Shown here in pieces: positions 57,584-64,000 of a DNA stretch of 64,000 bases. This DNA is from an uncultured Christensenella sp. (GTDB lineage Bacteria > Bacillota > Clostridia > Christensenellales > Borkfalkiaceae). Where the stretch lies: positions 133,832 to 197,831 of the forward strand of contig CAJUGI010000003.1 of NCBI GenBank assembly GCA_910586065.1, read 5' to 3'. The position numbers and the translations under genes are program-made. The notes under the pieces were generated by a model, which was given only the letters and a program-made list of their open reading frames with translations, was not told the DNA's origin and made no database searches. Numbering within the stretch: the first letter of the stretch is position 1; each line of letters begins with the position of its first letter.

Positions 57584-57768
57584 AATGCACTCTTCCCGCT
57601 TTTTACCCATTCATCTAATTCGGATTTTTTAAACTTCCACAGTTTCCCAATTTTATGAGCTGGTATTTTTTTCCCCTTTAACCATTTGCGAAGAGTTGTT
57701 ACTTTAACGTCAAGGTATTGAGCAGCTTCTTCCGTACCAATCCAATTTTCTTCGTTATTGTAATTCAT
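57580..57768 (-). CDS. Excisionase-type HTH regulator (62 aa)
   Basis: IGTEEAAQYLDVKVTTLRKW with a LKGKKIPAHKIGKLWKFKK end is the HTH_17 (MerR/Xis-like) fold. Coupled to the methyltransferase gene. It may be the controller that delays the nuclease until DNA is methylated, as C proteins do; the palindrome at 56413 is a candidate target. It could instead be a phage excisionase. Confidence 0.78.
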   Translation of the reverse strand: MNYNNEENWIGTEEAAQYLDVKVTTLRKWLKGKKIPAHKIGKLWKFKKSELDEWVKSGKSAL

Positions 57769-57793
57769 TATTATTCTCCAATCAGCATTTTGT

Positions 57794-57822
57794 ATTATAC
57801 TCTATTAGAGAAAATAAAGCAA
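57794..57822 (-). promoter_or_regulatory. Promoter of the HTH-methyltransferase operon
   Basis: TTGCTT (57817-57822) and TATAAT (57794-57799), 17 bp apart; the spacer carries the palindrome CTCTATTAGAG (57800-57810). Confidence 0.78.
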
Positions 57823-57900
57823 CCATCTTTTGTGTTGATTTGTTACTATTTATAGATATTTAATAATATTTTTTGATGACGTTCCCAAAAAAAGTAAAAT

Positions 57901-57930
57901 AAATCGATTGCCACATTCGACAACCGATTT
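57901..57930 (-). terminator. Terminator of the right-end phage genes
   Basis: Ten-base arms AAATCGATTG/CAACCGATTT with one G-U pair; ATTTTACTTTTTTT follows on the minus strand. Confidence 0.8.
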
Positions 57931-57936
57931 ACAAAA

Positions 57937-58404
57937 TTAATTCAGTATCTTTATTGCTTCTTCTACCTGGTCTTTTTCAATGCCCATGCGGAAATTCGGA
58001 TCGGTTTTTACAAAGTGTTCCGACAGGTTGCCCCAGCCGTATCGATAATCATCGATTATCACAAACGACTCTATGTCCTGCTCGGTTTCTTTCAGCCATT
58101 TACTGATTTCTTCCCTTCGCAAGGCGGTTACTCCAAGGTCTGGTGTTTTATCATAAATTGATAACCCAAACTTCGCAAAGGTTCTATTGATGTATCGACC
58201 GTCCACGTCGCAGCGATTTGAGTCTTTATTCCAATGCTTCCGCCATGTGGAACTCAACACTATGTTTGCATCGGTGGCGTCAATGATTTCCTTTATGAGT
58301 GGAAGCCTTGTTTCGTCTATATCCGTCTGCTCATTCCAATTTCGCTTTCGGTCGTATGCTCTGGAATTAAGCACTCCGTCTATATCAAGAAATAAGATTT
58401 TCAT
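57937..58404 (-). CDS. HAD-superfamily phosphatase-like protein
   Basis: 155 residues. FLDIDGVLNSR (motif I with the two Asp), LSSTWRKHW (motif II) and VIIDD (motif IV). No cap domain. Phage HAD proteins of this size may trim 5' or 3' phosphates of nucleic acids or nucleotides. It follows the metallophosphoesterase gene by 8 bp. Confidence 0.85.
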   Translation of the reverse strand: MKILFLDIDGVLNSRAYDRKRNWNEQTDIDETRLPLIKEIIDATDANIVLSSTWRKHWNKDSNRCDVDGRYINRTFAKFGLSIYDKTPDLGVTALRREEISKWLKETEQDIESFVIIDDYRYGWGNLSEHFVKTDPNFRMGIEKDQVEEAIKILN

Positions 58405-58412
58405 TGCCCTAC

Positions 58413-59099
58413 CTACTCCCCCAGCATTACTACGTTATGTAGTAATGCTGTATATCTATCCCCCAACTCTGCGTCCAAGTGAAAATGACCGAAGAACCAG
58501 TGCTTAAATGTAGCAATTTCCTCGATGTAAGACAGCATTTGAACCTCGGGGCAATGATACTTGATTGTTGCGTTGTTTTGGATAATAGGATAAGCAAATG
58601 CCCTCTCTGAGCAAGAATGGGTGATAATATAATCCACCCGATTCCCATACCGCTTTAAATTTGCTACACCTTCGTCAAGCTCTTCGTAGGTGGGGAGTTC
58701 CTGCGACCACCAGCTTTCACCTTCTACACGGTAATCCTTGTCAATGCTCGTCGCTCCGCCGAATGTAAATATTGTTTTGCCCTCTATCTCAAATACCTGC
58801 CCGCGCATTAAATGAATTATATCGGGCTTTATTTTATGCACCTTTCCGCCGTTCCACATTTCAACGGGGTATGAATTGATTAGGTCAAAATTTTCGTGAT
58901 TCCCATCCACGAATAAAACGGTAACGGGCAAATCTGAAAAAGGTTGCAAATCTCTTTCAAGCGTATCCATCGACCACACACCGCCGAAGTCGCCCGCAAT
59001 TATAATGTAGTCATCTTTCGTTAGCTCTGGATGGTTATCGCAAAAATGATGGATACACAATAAATCTGTCCTATGAGTATCACCCGTAATAAATATCAT
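58413..59099 (-). CDS. Metallophosphoesterase
   Basis: 228 residues with the five motifs in order: GDTHRT, GDFGGVW, GNHENF, ITHSC and GHFHLD. This is a calcineurin-type metal phosphatase. Phage members act on nucleic-acid ends, cyclic nucleotides or proteins. The substrate here is not known. Its pairing with a HAD protein suggests a shared end-processing or signal-destroying role. Confidence 0.9.
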   Translation of the reverse strand: MIFITGDTHRTDLLCIHHFCDNHPELTKDDYIIIAGDFGGVWSMDTLERDLQPFSDLPVTVLFVDGNHENFDLINSYPVEMWNGGKVHKIKPDIIHLMRGQVFEIEGKTIFTFGGATSIDKDYRVEGESWWSQELPTYEELDEGVANLKRYGNRVDYIITHSCSERAFAYPIIQNNATIKYHCPEVQMLSYIEEIATFKHWFFGHFHLDAELGDRYTALLHNVVMLGE

Positions 59100-59522
59100 T
59101 TACACATAGTCCTCCCAAACGGATTCTATGAAGACTTCACGTGCAATGGACAGTATCTCATCTCTCTGCTCCTGTGAAAGCCATTCTTCATATTCGTTCA
59201 TTAAAAAGCTGAACGCTTGGCAATCGTGATAGCATACAAAACTTTCGTACAGACGTTTTGCGTTCTCTTCATTGATGTCGAGGTGGTTGATTATCTGCAA
59301 ATATATTATGCACTGCCGTCCTACTTCGATTATAGCGCCTTTGCCTCTCATCGCTTCTTCAAACTCATAAGCGAGAATAAGGATATCGTTCAAGTCGCAG
59401 TTCTCGACAAAGACACTCTCATTAAGCTGCTGAGCGAACTGCATGATGTCGTCATCGGATATATTGCAGTCTTTGTATTCGTCTTTCAATATACTATAGA
59501 CGATCGTCAAGTCTTCGTCCAA
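59100..59522 (-). CDS. Right-end phage protein, start at the attachment site
   Basis: 140 residues from a TTG that lies at the phage-host junction. The frame stays open into host DNA but has no start there. In the excised circular phage the true start may lie on the other side of the attachment site. The product is acidic and helical (QEQRDEILSIAREVFIESVW). No family recognised. Confidence 0.6.
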   Translation of the reverse strand: MDEDLTIVYSILKDEYKDCNISDDDIMQFAQQLNESVFVENCDLNDILILAYEFEEAMRGKGAIIEVGRQCIIYLQIINHLDINEENAKRLYESFVCYHDCQAFSFLMNEYEEWLSQEQRDEILSIAREVFIESVWEDYV

Positions 59523-59535
59523 GCCTATTTCTATT
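59515..59535. other. Right phage-host junction (attR)
   Basis: Codon choice and GC content change sharply here: AT-rich minus-strand phage coding to the left, GC-rich plus-strand host coding to the right, with an open host frame from 59523. The exact crossover cannot be fixed without the left end. Confidence 0.6.
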
Positions 59536-60482
59536 CCAAGCCCACCGCCTTCCCCGTCACGCCCGACGGCAGCGGCTATTCCTACACGCTGTCAAACGGC
59601 AACATCAAAATCTGGGACGGCACCGAATACACAATCGAAGGCGATTTTTCCAACCTCAAGGTTTTTGCAGGCACGGTTTACGCCATGAACGGCAACATTC
59701 TTAACAAAATCACCCCGCCGCAGACTGCCGAGCCGCTCGGCTACGAAATTGCCGACTTTTCCGCAACGTCTGCAATTTCAATCGGCAACACCGTCGAAGC
59801 GCTTGACAGCTACAATATCGAAAAGCCCCACTTCACCGCGCTTAAAAGCGGCGAATATCTTACCGAGGTTCACCTCGATGCAAAAAGCTTCGACAAAGCA
59901 AGCGTAAGCCCGACCGATTATTTCAAGGTCGGCAGAACGGTTAAGGTCGGCGAAGAGGCGGGCTTCAACGCGGGCATGTCTGCGGTTGTGCTGTGCGAAA
60001 CGGGCAACGCGCACATAATTTCGCTTAACGGCAAGCAGTATATCAAGCTCGCCGCCGCCGCCACGGCAAGAGATTTTATCGAGGCAGAGTTCTCCTCCGC
60101 GCAGATAAACGTCCCCTCCGACTACATTTACTCCTCCCCGACCGTGTGCGACGCCGCAAAGCTGCGCGCAGTCAGCTGGGGCGAAAGCGTGACGGTATTA
60201 GGCAAGCTGTTAAAGTCCACCTCGCCCGAAATTCCCTGCGATTTTTATAAAATTGCGTTGAAGGACGAAAACGGTACGGAAGTGACAGGCTACACCCCTT
60301 GCTCCTTTGTCTTTGAAAAAAAGGAAAACAACGACGAGGACAAGACGGACGACCCTTCCCCCTCGAACGCAGACAGCGTAAAAACCGTTGTGCTTGTGCT
60401 TATTGTGGTTGTGCTTGTGCTTGTTGCGGTAGGCTATGTAACCTTTGTGTTCACCTCCGACAAAAAACGTAAAAATAAGTAA
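59523..60482 (+). pseudogene. C-terminal half of a host membrane protein, cut by the prophage
   Basis: About 320 residues remain, ending in an acidic linker (NNDEDKTDDPSPSNADSV) and one membrane helix followed by KKRKNK, so the soluble domain lies outside the cell. The region before it contains beta-propeller-like text (GYSYTLSNGNIKIWDGTEYT). The 5' half is missing in the window. No ribosome site precedes the fragment. Probably a cell-wall or secreted-domain protein inactivated by integration. Confidence 0.8.
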
Positions 60483-60494
60483 AAAATAAAATAC

Positions 60495-60523
60495 GCGGGC
60501 GCGGCTTTTTAAGCCGCGCCCGC
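60495..60523. terminator. GC-rich terminator behind the interrupted host gene
   Basis: Perfect 13-base arms GCGGGCGCGGCTT/AAGCCGCGCCCGC around TTT, followed by TTTTG. The same arms recur at 61564-61592. Confidence 0.85.
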
Positions 60524-60532
60524 TTTTGTTAT

Positions 60533-60892
60533 TCAGATTTTAAAGCTTGTAACGCTAAGCGTTTCCGCGTCAATTATAACAAGCGGCATACCGTTGTCTG
60601 CCGCCCGCCGCACCCTTTCAAGCAGTCCGCCGTCCGCACTCCCCCAAACGGCAACAATCGCGTTGAAGCTATCCCAACCGCCCGCTCTGCACGCCTTGCC
60701 CAAATCGTTTAACGCCTCCGCCGCCGCGCCCGCGACTTCACTTTCCGCGTCCGCGCAAAATTCCGTAAAGCCGCAACAAATCAGCCTTTGGATATATTTT
60801 TTAAGCAACGCTTTCAATTTTTTAATATGCTCCTCTTTCCCAAGCCCCGTAACATACTGCGGGTCATTCCCCGCTATCAGACATTTTTTCAT
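60533..60892 (-). CDS. Host protein of unknown function (119 aa)
   Basis: MKKCLIAGNDPQYVTGLGKE and FNAIVAVWGSADGGLLERVR suggest a Rossmann-like fold, perhaps related to SLOG-type nucleotide-binding proteins. Divergent from the two HTH genes, with a promoter TTGACA (60949-60954)/TACAAT (60925-60930), 18 bp apart. It may be the gene they repress. Confidence 0.65.
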   Translation of the reverse strand: MKKCLIAGNDPQYVTGLGKEEHIKKLKALLKKYIQRLICCGFTEFCADAESEVAGAAAEALNDLGKACRAGGWDSFNAIVAVWGSADGGLLERVRRAADNGMPLVIIDAETLSVTSFKI

Positions 60893-60911
60893 AGCAACCT
60901 TATTAACTTTT

Positions 60912-61011
60912 TATAGTTAATTTTATTGTATTCCATAATAATGTCATTTGTCAACTATGTATAGTTAATTATTTGATTTAAATTGCTAAGATATAACTAT
61001 ATTTAGTTAAA
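60912..61011. promoter_or_regulatory. Divergent control region with repeated TATAGTTAAT boxes
   Basis: TATAGTTAAT occurs exactly at 60912-60921 and 60960-60969; related TTTAGTTAAA lies at 61002-61011 and an inverted copy at 60993-61001. They flank the leftward promoter of the 60892 gene and precede the first HTH gene. Confidence 0.65.
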
Positions 61012-61023
61012 CACGGTTGACTT

Positions 61024-61275
61024 ATGAAATATCACGAGCTATATGCAAAAAGAATACTTCAACTATGCACTGAAAGGAATTATTCCATAAACAAGCTGGC
61101 AAATCTGAGTAATCTAAGACAGTCCACTATCGAAAATATCATTAACGGCGCTTCAAAAAATCCGCAGGCAAAAACCTTGCACAGAATAGCCAATACATTC
61201 AATATGACGCTTGCAGAATTTTTGGACTTTGAGGAACTCAATAATTACAGTTTTGATGATGAGGACAATAATTAA
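61024..61275 (+). CDS. Cro/C1-type HTH regulator (83 aa), first of a tandem pair
   Basis: RNYSINKLANLSNLRQSTIE and NIINGASKNPQAKTLHRIAN form the helix-turn-helix. The end (NTFNMTLAEFLDFEELNNYS) is the same as in the next gene. No good ribosome site precedes it. Probably represses its own promoter and the divergent gene. Confidence 0.82.
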   Translation: MKYHELYAKRILQLCTERNYSINKLANLSNLRQSTIENIINGASKNPQAKTLHRIANTFNMTLAEFLDFEELNNYSFDDEDNN

Positions 61276-61282
61276 CTGATTT

Positions 61283-61531
61283 ATGAGCTATTCAGAACTT
61301 ATAATTAACAGAATAAATCAGCAGTGCAAATTAAAGGGCTGGTCAATAAACAAGCTCGCGGCGTTAAGCGGTGTTAAACAGTCCACCCTTGACAATATTA
61401 TGCGCGGAATAACAAAAAATCCCGGACTGATATCAATTCACAAAATAGCCAACACTTTTAATATGACGCTTGCGGAATTTTTGGACTTCGAGGAACTCAA
61501 TAATTACAGTTTCGACGACGAAGAAAATTGA
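61283..61531 (+). CDS. Cro/C1-type HTH regulator (82 aa), second of a tandem pair
   Basis: Close copy of the gene before it: identical in the last 27 residues except the tail, while the recognition helix differs (SGVKQSTLDNIMRG against SNLRQSTIENIING). The start is seven bases after the previous stop. A tandem duplication with diverging DNA specificity. Confidence 0.82.
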   Translation: MSYSELIINRINQQCKLKGWSINKLAALSGVKQSTLDNIMRGITKNPGLISIHKIANTFNMTLAEFLDFEELNNYSFDDEEN

Positions 61532-61563
61532 AAACAATACATAAAATCAACGCACAAAAATAT

Positions 61564-61592
61564 GCGGGCGCGGCTTAAAAAGCCGCGCCCGC
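61564..61592. terminator. Second copy of the GC-rich terminator stem
   Basis: Same 13-base arms as at 60495-60523, loop AAA instead of TTT. It separates the convergent HTH and BspA-like genes. Confidence 0.8.
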
Positions 61593-61620
61593 TTCTTATA
61601 TATTTTATCAAATTCTCAAC

Positions 61621-63651
61621 CTACCATTTAACGGGCTTGCCGTCCGCAAAATGCCAATAGCTTCCACCGTCCTCGGGCACGTCCGCCTCATTTTCAACAT
61701 AAAAGCAAAGTCTTTCGTCCGCTTTCAGCGTTGTATCATTCGGGTCAATCGTCAAAGCCGCCCACTCTTCCGCCGTTCCCATATAATAAATATCCGCAAG
61801 CGCGGTACAGCCTTCCAATATATTATTGCCTATCGAATACCCCTTCTCGGGCACCGTCAATTTAGGTATTACAACGTATTCAAGCGCTGTGCAGGATGCA
61901 AACGCCGCGTTTCCTATGCTTTTAAGCGTGCTTCCCGCGCCGAAAACAACCTCCTTCAACACCGAACAGCGGTTGAAGGCAAAGTCAGCAAGCTGGGTAA
62001 CGCTGTCGGGTATTTCCACGCGCGCAAGCTTTTCGCACCTGTTAAAAGCATTCATGCCTATTGACTGCAAGCCCGCGGGCAGCGTCACCTCGGCAAGCGC
62101 TAAGCAATTTTGAAAAGCCGTATTGCCTATTTTTTTAACGTTGTCGGGAATATCGATAGCCCTAAGCGAGGTGCAGTTCATAAATGTGTTCATGGGAATT
62201 TCCGCAAGCCTGCAGCCCGCCGCAAACCTTATTTCGGTAAGCGCAGAACAGCCCATAAACACCTGCGAGCCGAACGCCGTAACCGTTGCGGGTATCTCTA
62301 TTTCGGTAAGCGAAGAGCAACGGCTAAACGTCAGATTTGATAATTTTGTCAGTCCCGCGGGCAGCTTAGCGCTTACAAGCCCGCTGCACCCGTAAAATAT
62401 CCAATCCTCGAATTGCGTAATGCTGTCGGGCAGCTCTATACTTGCAAGCTTTTTGCAGTCCTGAAAAGCGTAAGACCTTAGGGTTTTAAGCCTTTTAGGC
62501 ATTACTATCTCCTCAAGCGCGGAGCACTCCTTAAATGCAGACAGCTCTATAATTGTCGCCTCGCTCGCTTCGCCGAAAACAACCTTCTTCAGCTGCTTGC
62601 GCCCCATAAACGTTTCCGCATTTATTGTCTTTATGCTGTCGGGGATATTCACAGTGCCCTTAACGGCAAGCGGCACAACCCGCGCAGACAAGCTGCCGGT
62701 GTCGGCTTTAAGATAGAGTATTCCGTCAATCACCGTAAAATTGTCGTTTTCTCCGCCCTTTATCGTTATTGCTTCAAGCGCAGTGCAGTTGTCAAACGCG
62801 CTTTCGGCAACATCCCTTATTGCGGAAGGAAGCACAATTCCGGTCAGCCCCGTACACCCGCCGAACGCGCTTGCGCCTATCGTCGTAACCGTGTCGGGAA
62901 TTCTTACACTCTTAACCGCAGCGCAATTATTAAACGCGCCTGCGGCAATTTCCACAACGTTTTTACCGTTGTAAACGGACGGAATAACTATATTCGCGTC
63001 CGTTGCGCTGCCAATGCTTTTAAGAACGTATGTATTTTTTTGCGCAACAAGCTCGTATTCAAGCCCTTCCGTGCCCGCAAGGTCGTATCCGCATTCGCAT
63101 TTATCGCTTTCGGAAAAATCGTGCTCCTCGAAGCTTACCTTAAAATCACAGCGAGTGCAAATCTGCCAGTGTCCGCTTGCATCGCTGTCCTTTCCTAAAA
63201 TATTATGTACGTCTATATCGTATTTTTCCTTGCATACCTTGCAAACATGCCAGTGTCCGCTTGCGTCAAAGCCTTCGAATTCCCATTCGCCGCTGTCGGT
63301 AGAATGCTCTGCAAGGTCTACATATTCGTCGCAGCCTGAGCATTCGTGCCAGTGAATGTCGTTATTTGCGCTCCATTTATCGGCCAAATCGTGAACGTGC
63401 TCTACAACGGGGTCAAGCTTGCCGCAAACGCATACGCCGTCGTTATATACATGGTACCTGTAAGAGGTCGGGGCGATAGCTCCGTCCTCGGGGCAAACGC
63501 TCCAATGCTGAACGTCGTCCTTGCCGTAAGCAGTATAAGAATGTATATGCGGCGTAGGCGGCGGGTCAATCGGCGCGCATGCAGACAGCCCCGCAACCAT
63601 GCACCCCGCGGCAACCGCGGAAAGAGTTAATACCAACAGCTTGTTTTTCAT
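61621..63651 (-). CDS. BspA-like leucine-rich-repeat lipoprotein
   Basis: 676 residues. A lipoprotein signal (VAGLSAC, Cys near residue 25) is followed by four Cys/His modules near 38-190 (HWSVCPEDG, HWHECSGC, HWHVCKVC, HWQICTRC), then about 14 BspA-type repeats of the form IPDSVTxIGxxAFxxCxxLxxV. The protein is attached to the outer face of the membrane and probably binds host or microbial surface molecules. The Trp-Cys modules resemble cell-wall repeat segments common in gut Clostridia. Confidence 0.9.
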   Translation of the reverse strand: MKNKLLVLTLSAVAAGCMVAGLSACAPIDPPPTPHIHSYTAYGKDDVQHWSVCPEDGAIAPTSYRYHVYNDGVCVCGKLDPVVEHVHDLADKWSANNDIHWHECSGCDEYVDLAEHSTDSGEWEFEGFDASGHWHVCKVCKEKYDIDVHNILGKDSDASGHWQICTRCDFKVSFEEHDFSESDKCECGYDLAGTEGLEYELVAQKNTYVLKSIGSATDANIVIPSVYNGKNVVEIAAGAFNNCAAVKSVRIPDTVTTIGASAFGGCTGLTGIVLPSAIRDVAESAFDNCTALEAITIKGGENDNFTVIDGILYLKADTGSLSARVVPLAVKGTVNIPDSIKTINAETFMGRKQLKKVVFGEASEATIIELSAFKECSALEEIVMPKRLKTLRSYAFQDCKKLASIELPDSITQFEDWIFYGCSGLVSAKLPAGLTKLSNLTFSRCSSLTEIEIPATVTAFGSQVFMGCSALTEIRFAAGCRLAEIPMNTFMNCTSLRAIDIPDNVKKIGNTAFQNCLALAEVTLPAGLQSIGMNAFNRCEKLARVEIPDSVTQLADFAFNRCSVLKEVVFGAGSTLKSIGNAAFASCTALEYVVIPKLTVPEKGYSIGNNILEGCTALADIYYMGTAEEWAALTIDPNDTTLKADERLCFYVENEADVPEDGGSYWHFADGKPVKW

Positions 63652-63711
63652 ATCTGCTCCTTTACTTGCTATCGGACCCGTCTGTTTTTTTAAAGCAATT
63701 AAATGTTTTTT

Positions 63712-63750
63712 ATTTGCGTTGCTCGCAACGCAAATAAGGGACGTCCCTTA
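63712..63750. repeat. Two adjacent perfect palindromes, REP/MITE-like
   Basis: ATTTGCGTTG/CAACGCAAAT arms around CTCG (63712-63735), sharing one base with TAAGGGACGTCCCTTA (63735-63750). It lies in the 297-bp gap between the BspA-like gene and the tRNA. Such double hairpins are often ends of small mobile repeats. Only one copy is in the window. Confidence 0.6.
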
Positions 63751-63856
63751 TGCAAAAAATTTTTTCGTTTTGATAAGTTTATCACACCCCCGAAATTAAT
63801 GCAACGATTTTGAGAATTTTTTATTTCAAATTGTAACAAAACGCTTTAAAAATAAG

Positions 63857-63885
63857 TTGACAGCAAATTATTCATTTGCTATGCT
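63857..63885 (+). promoter_or_regulatory. Promoter of the tRNA-Gly gene
   Basis: TTGACA (63857-63862) and TATGCT (63880-63885), 17 bp apart; the spacer is bounded by GCAAAT/ATTTGC. Confidence 0.78.
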
Positions 63886-63948
63886 TTCTAAGCATTAAGT
63901 TGTTGCGGACATTTAAAATCACTCAACGCTTGTCTGCAATCAGACTAT

Positions 63949-64000
63949 GCGGGTGTAGTTCAATGGTAGAACACTAGCCTTCCAAGCTGGTTGCGTGGGT
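63949..64000 (+). tRNA. tRNA-Gly (anticodon TCC), cut by the window end
   Basis: GCGGGTG acceptor, D-arm AGTTCAATGGTAGAAC, anticodon loop CTTCCAA with TCC. The T-arm and 3' end lie outside. 52 of about 74 bases are present. Confidence 0.92.

Larger units (their letters stand above)
1..59522. mobile_element. Serine-integrase siphovirus prophage, left end outside window
   Basis: A complete set of phage modules is present: two serine recombinases, holin, tail, head, terminases, lysogeny switch and replication genes. The right end interrupts a GC-rich host gene near 59,522. No 5' half of that gene is found on the left, and genes at 1-1164 look accessory, so the element probably begins before the window. 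No recognisable endolysin was found. Confidence 0.9.

Noticed and set aside
59217..60482. A 421-residue plus-strand protein across the right junction
   Set aside because: The first 100 codons are the antisense of a phage gene; composition changes at 59523. The long frame is an accident of integration.
63402..63614. 70-residue frame inside the lipoprotein gene
   Set aside because: Shadow frame of a clearly coding GC-rich gene with a lipoprotein signal.
1..64000. CRISPR array
   Set aside because: No regularly spaced repeats with unique spacers; the ten dispersed elements are kilobases apart and lie in gene leaders.

Overview
The window is almost entirely one prophage, occupying at least positions 1 to about 59,522, followed by 4.5 kb of host chromosome. 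The phage is a tailed siphovirus with an HK97-type head, integrated by serine recombinases. The host flank has a BspA-like leucine-rich-repeat lipoprotein, a tRNA-Gly(TCC) and Shine-Dalgarno-led genes, which suggests a gut-type, probably uncultured member of the Clostridia. No species can be named from the sequence. The host gene interrupted at the right end has no 5' half inside the window, so the left attachment site probably lies before position 1.

Layout, with nearly everything on the minus strand. 1-1.2 kb: an accessory membrane protein and a partial gene. 1.3-4.4 kb: two overlapping large serine recombinases. 4.5-5.2 kb: holin-like lysis proteins. 5.2-20.0 kb: a classical late operon read right to left (portal, prohead protease, capsid, head-tail connectors, tail tube, frameshifted tail chaperones, tape measure, baseplate, fibres). 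20.0-31.5 kb: many small unknown genes mixed with a ParB-MTase, a DUF3990 toxin-antitoxin module and the large terminase. 31.6-32.4 kb: the lysogeny switch with a double-HTH repressor. 32.4-38.6 kb: a sigma factor, a PAPS-reductase/SAM-synthetase fusion, three DNA methyltransferases and the small terminase. 38.8-48 kb: more small cassettes, an HNH nuclease, a sigma-region-4 protein and the replication genes. 48-50.2 kb: zinc-ribbon proteins and a regulator. 50.5-57.8 kb: a defence-type island (HNH, deoxyribosyltransferase/TIR-like protein, DUF6339-like protein, GHKL ATPase, cytosine MTase, HTH). 57.9-59.5 kb: HAD and metallophosphoesterase genes up to the right junction.

The most unusual feature is a 32-bp bipartite element present ten times, always in minus orientation. 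It has a TTTCGCTGGGCTC box, exactly 11 variable bases, and a TACGGTAT box. Nine copies stand just upstream of small unknown genes. They are followed by a leader with a short hairpin and a strong ribosome binding site, and the gene or short operon usually ends in its own terminator. The tenth copy precedes the integrase pair, with a terminator hairpin in between. This looks like a phage-wide regulon of portable expression cassettes, possibly read by the phage-encoded sigma factor. The small genes could be anti-defence or lysogenic-conversion genes, but that is inference.

A second theme is methylation. Five DNA methyltransferase genes and a full-length SAM synthetase sit on one phage. A third is that terL, the portal and a methyltransferase each start directly behind an intrinsic terminator without a visible promoter, which points to antitermination or to recent insertion of cassettes into the late operon.
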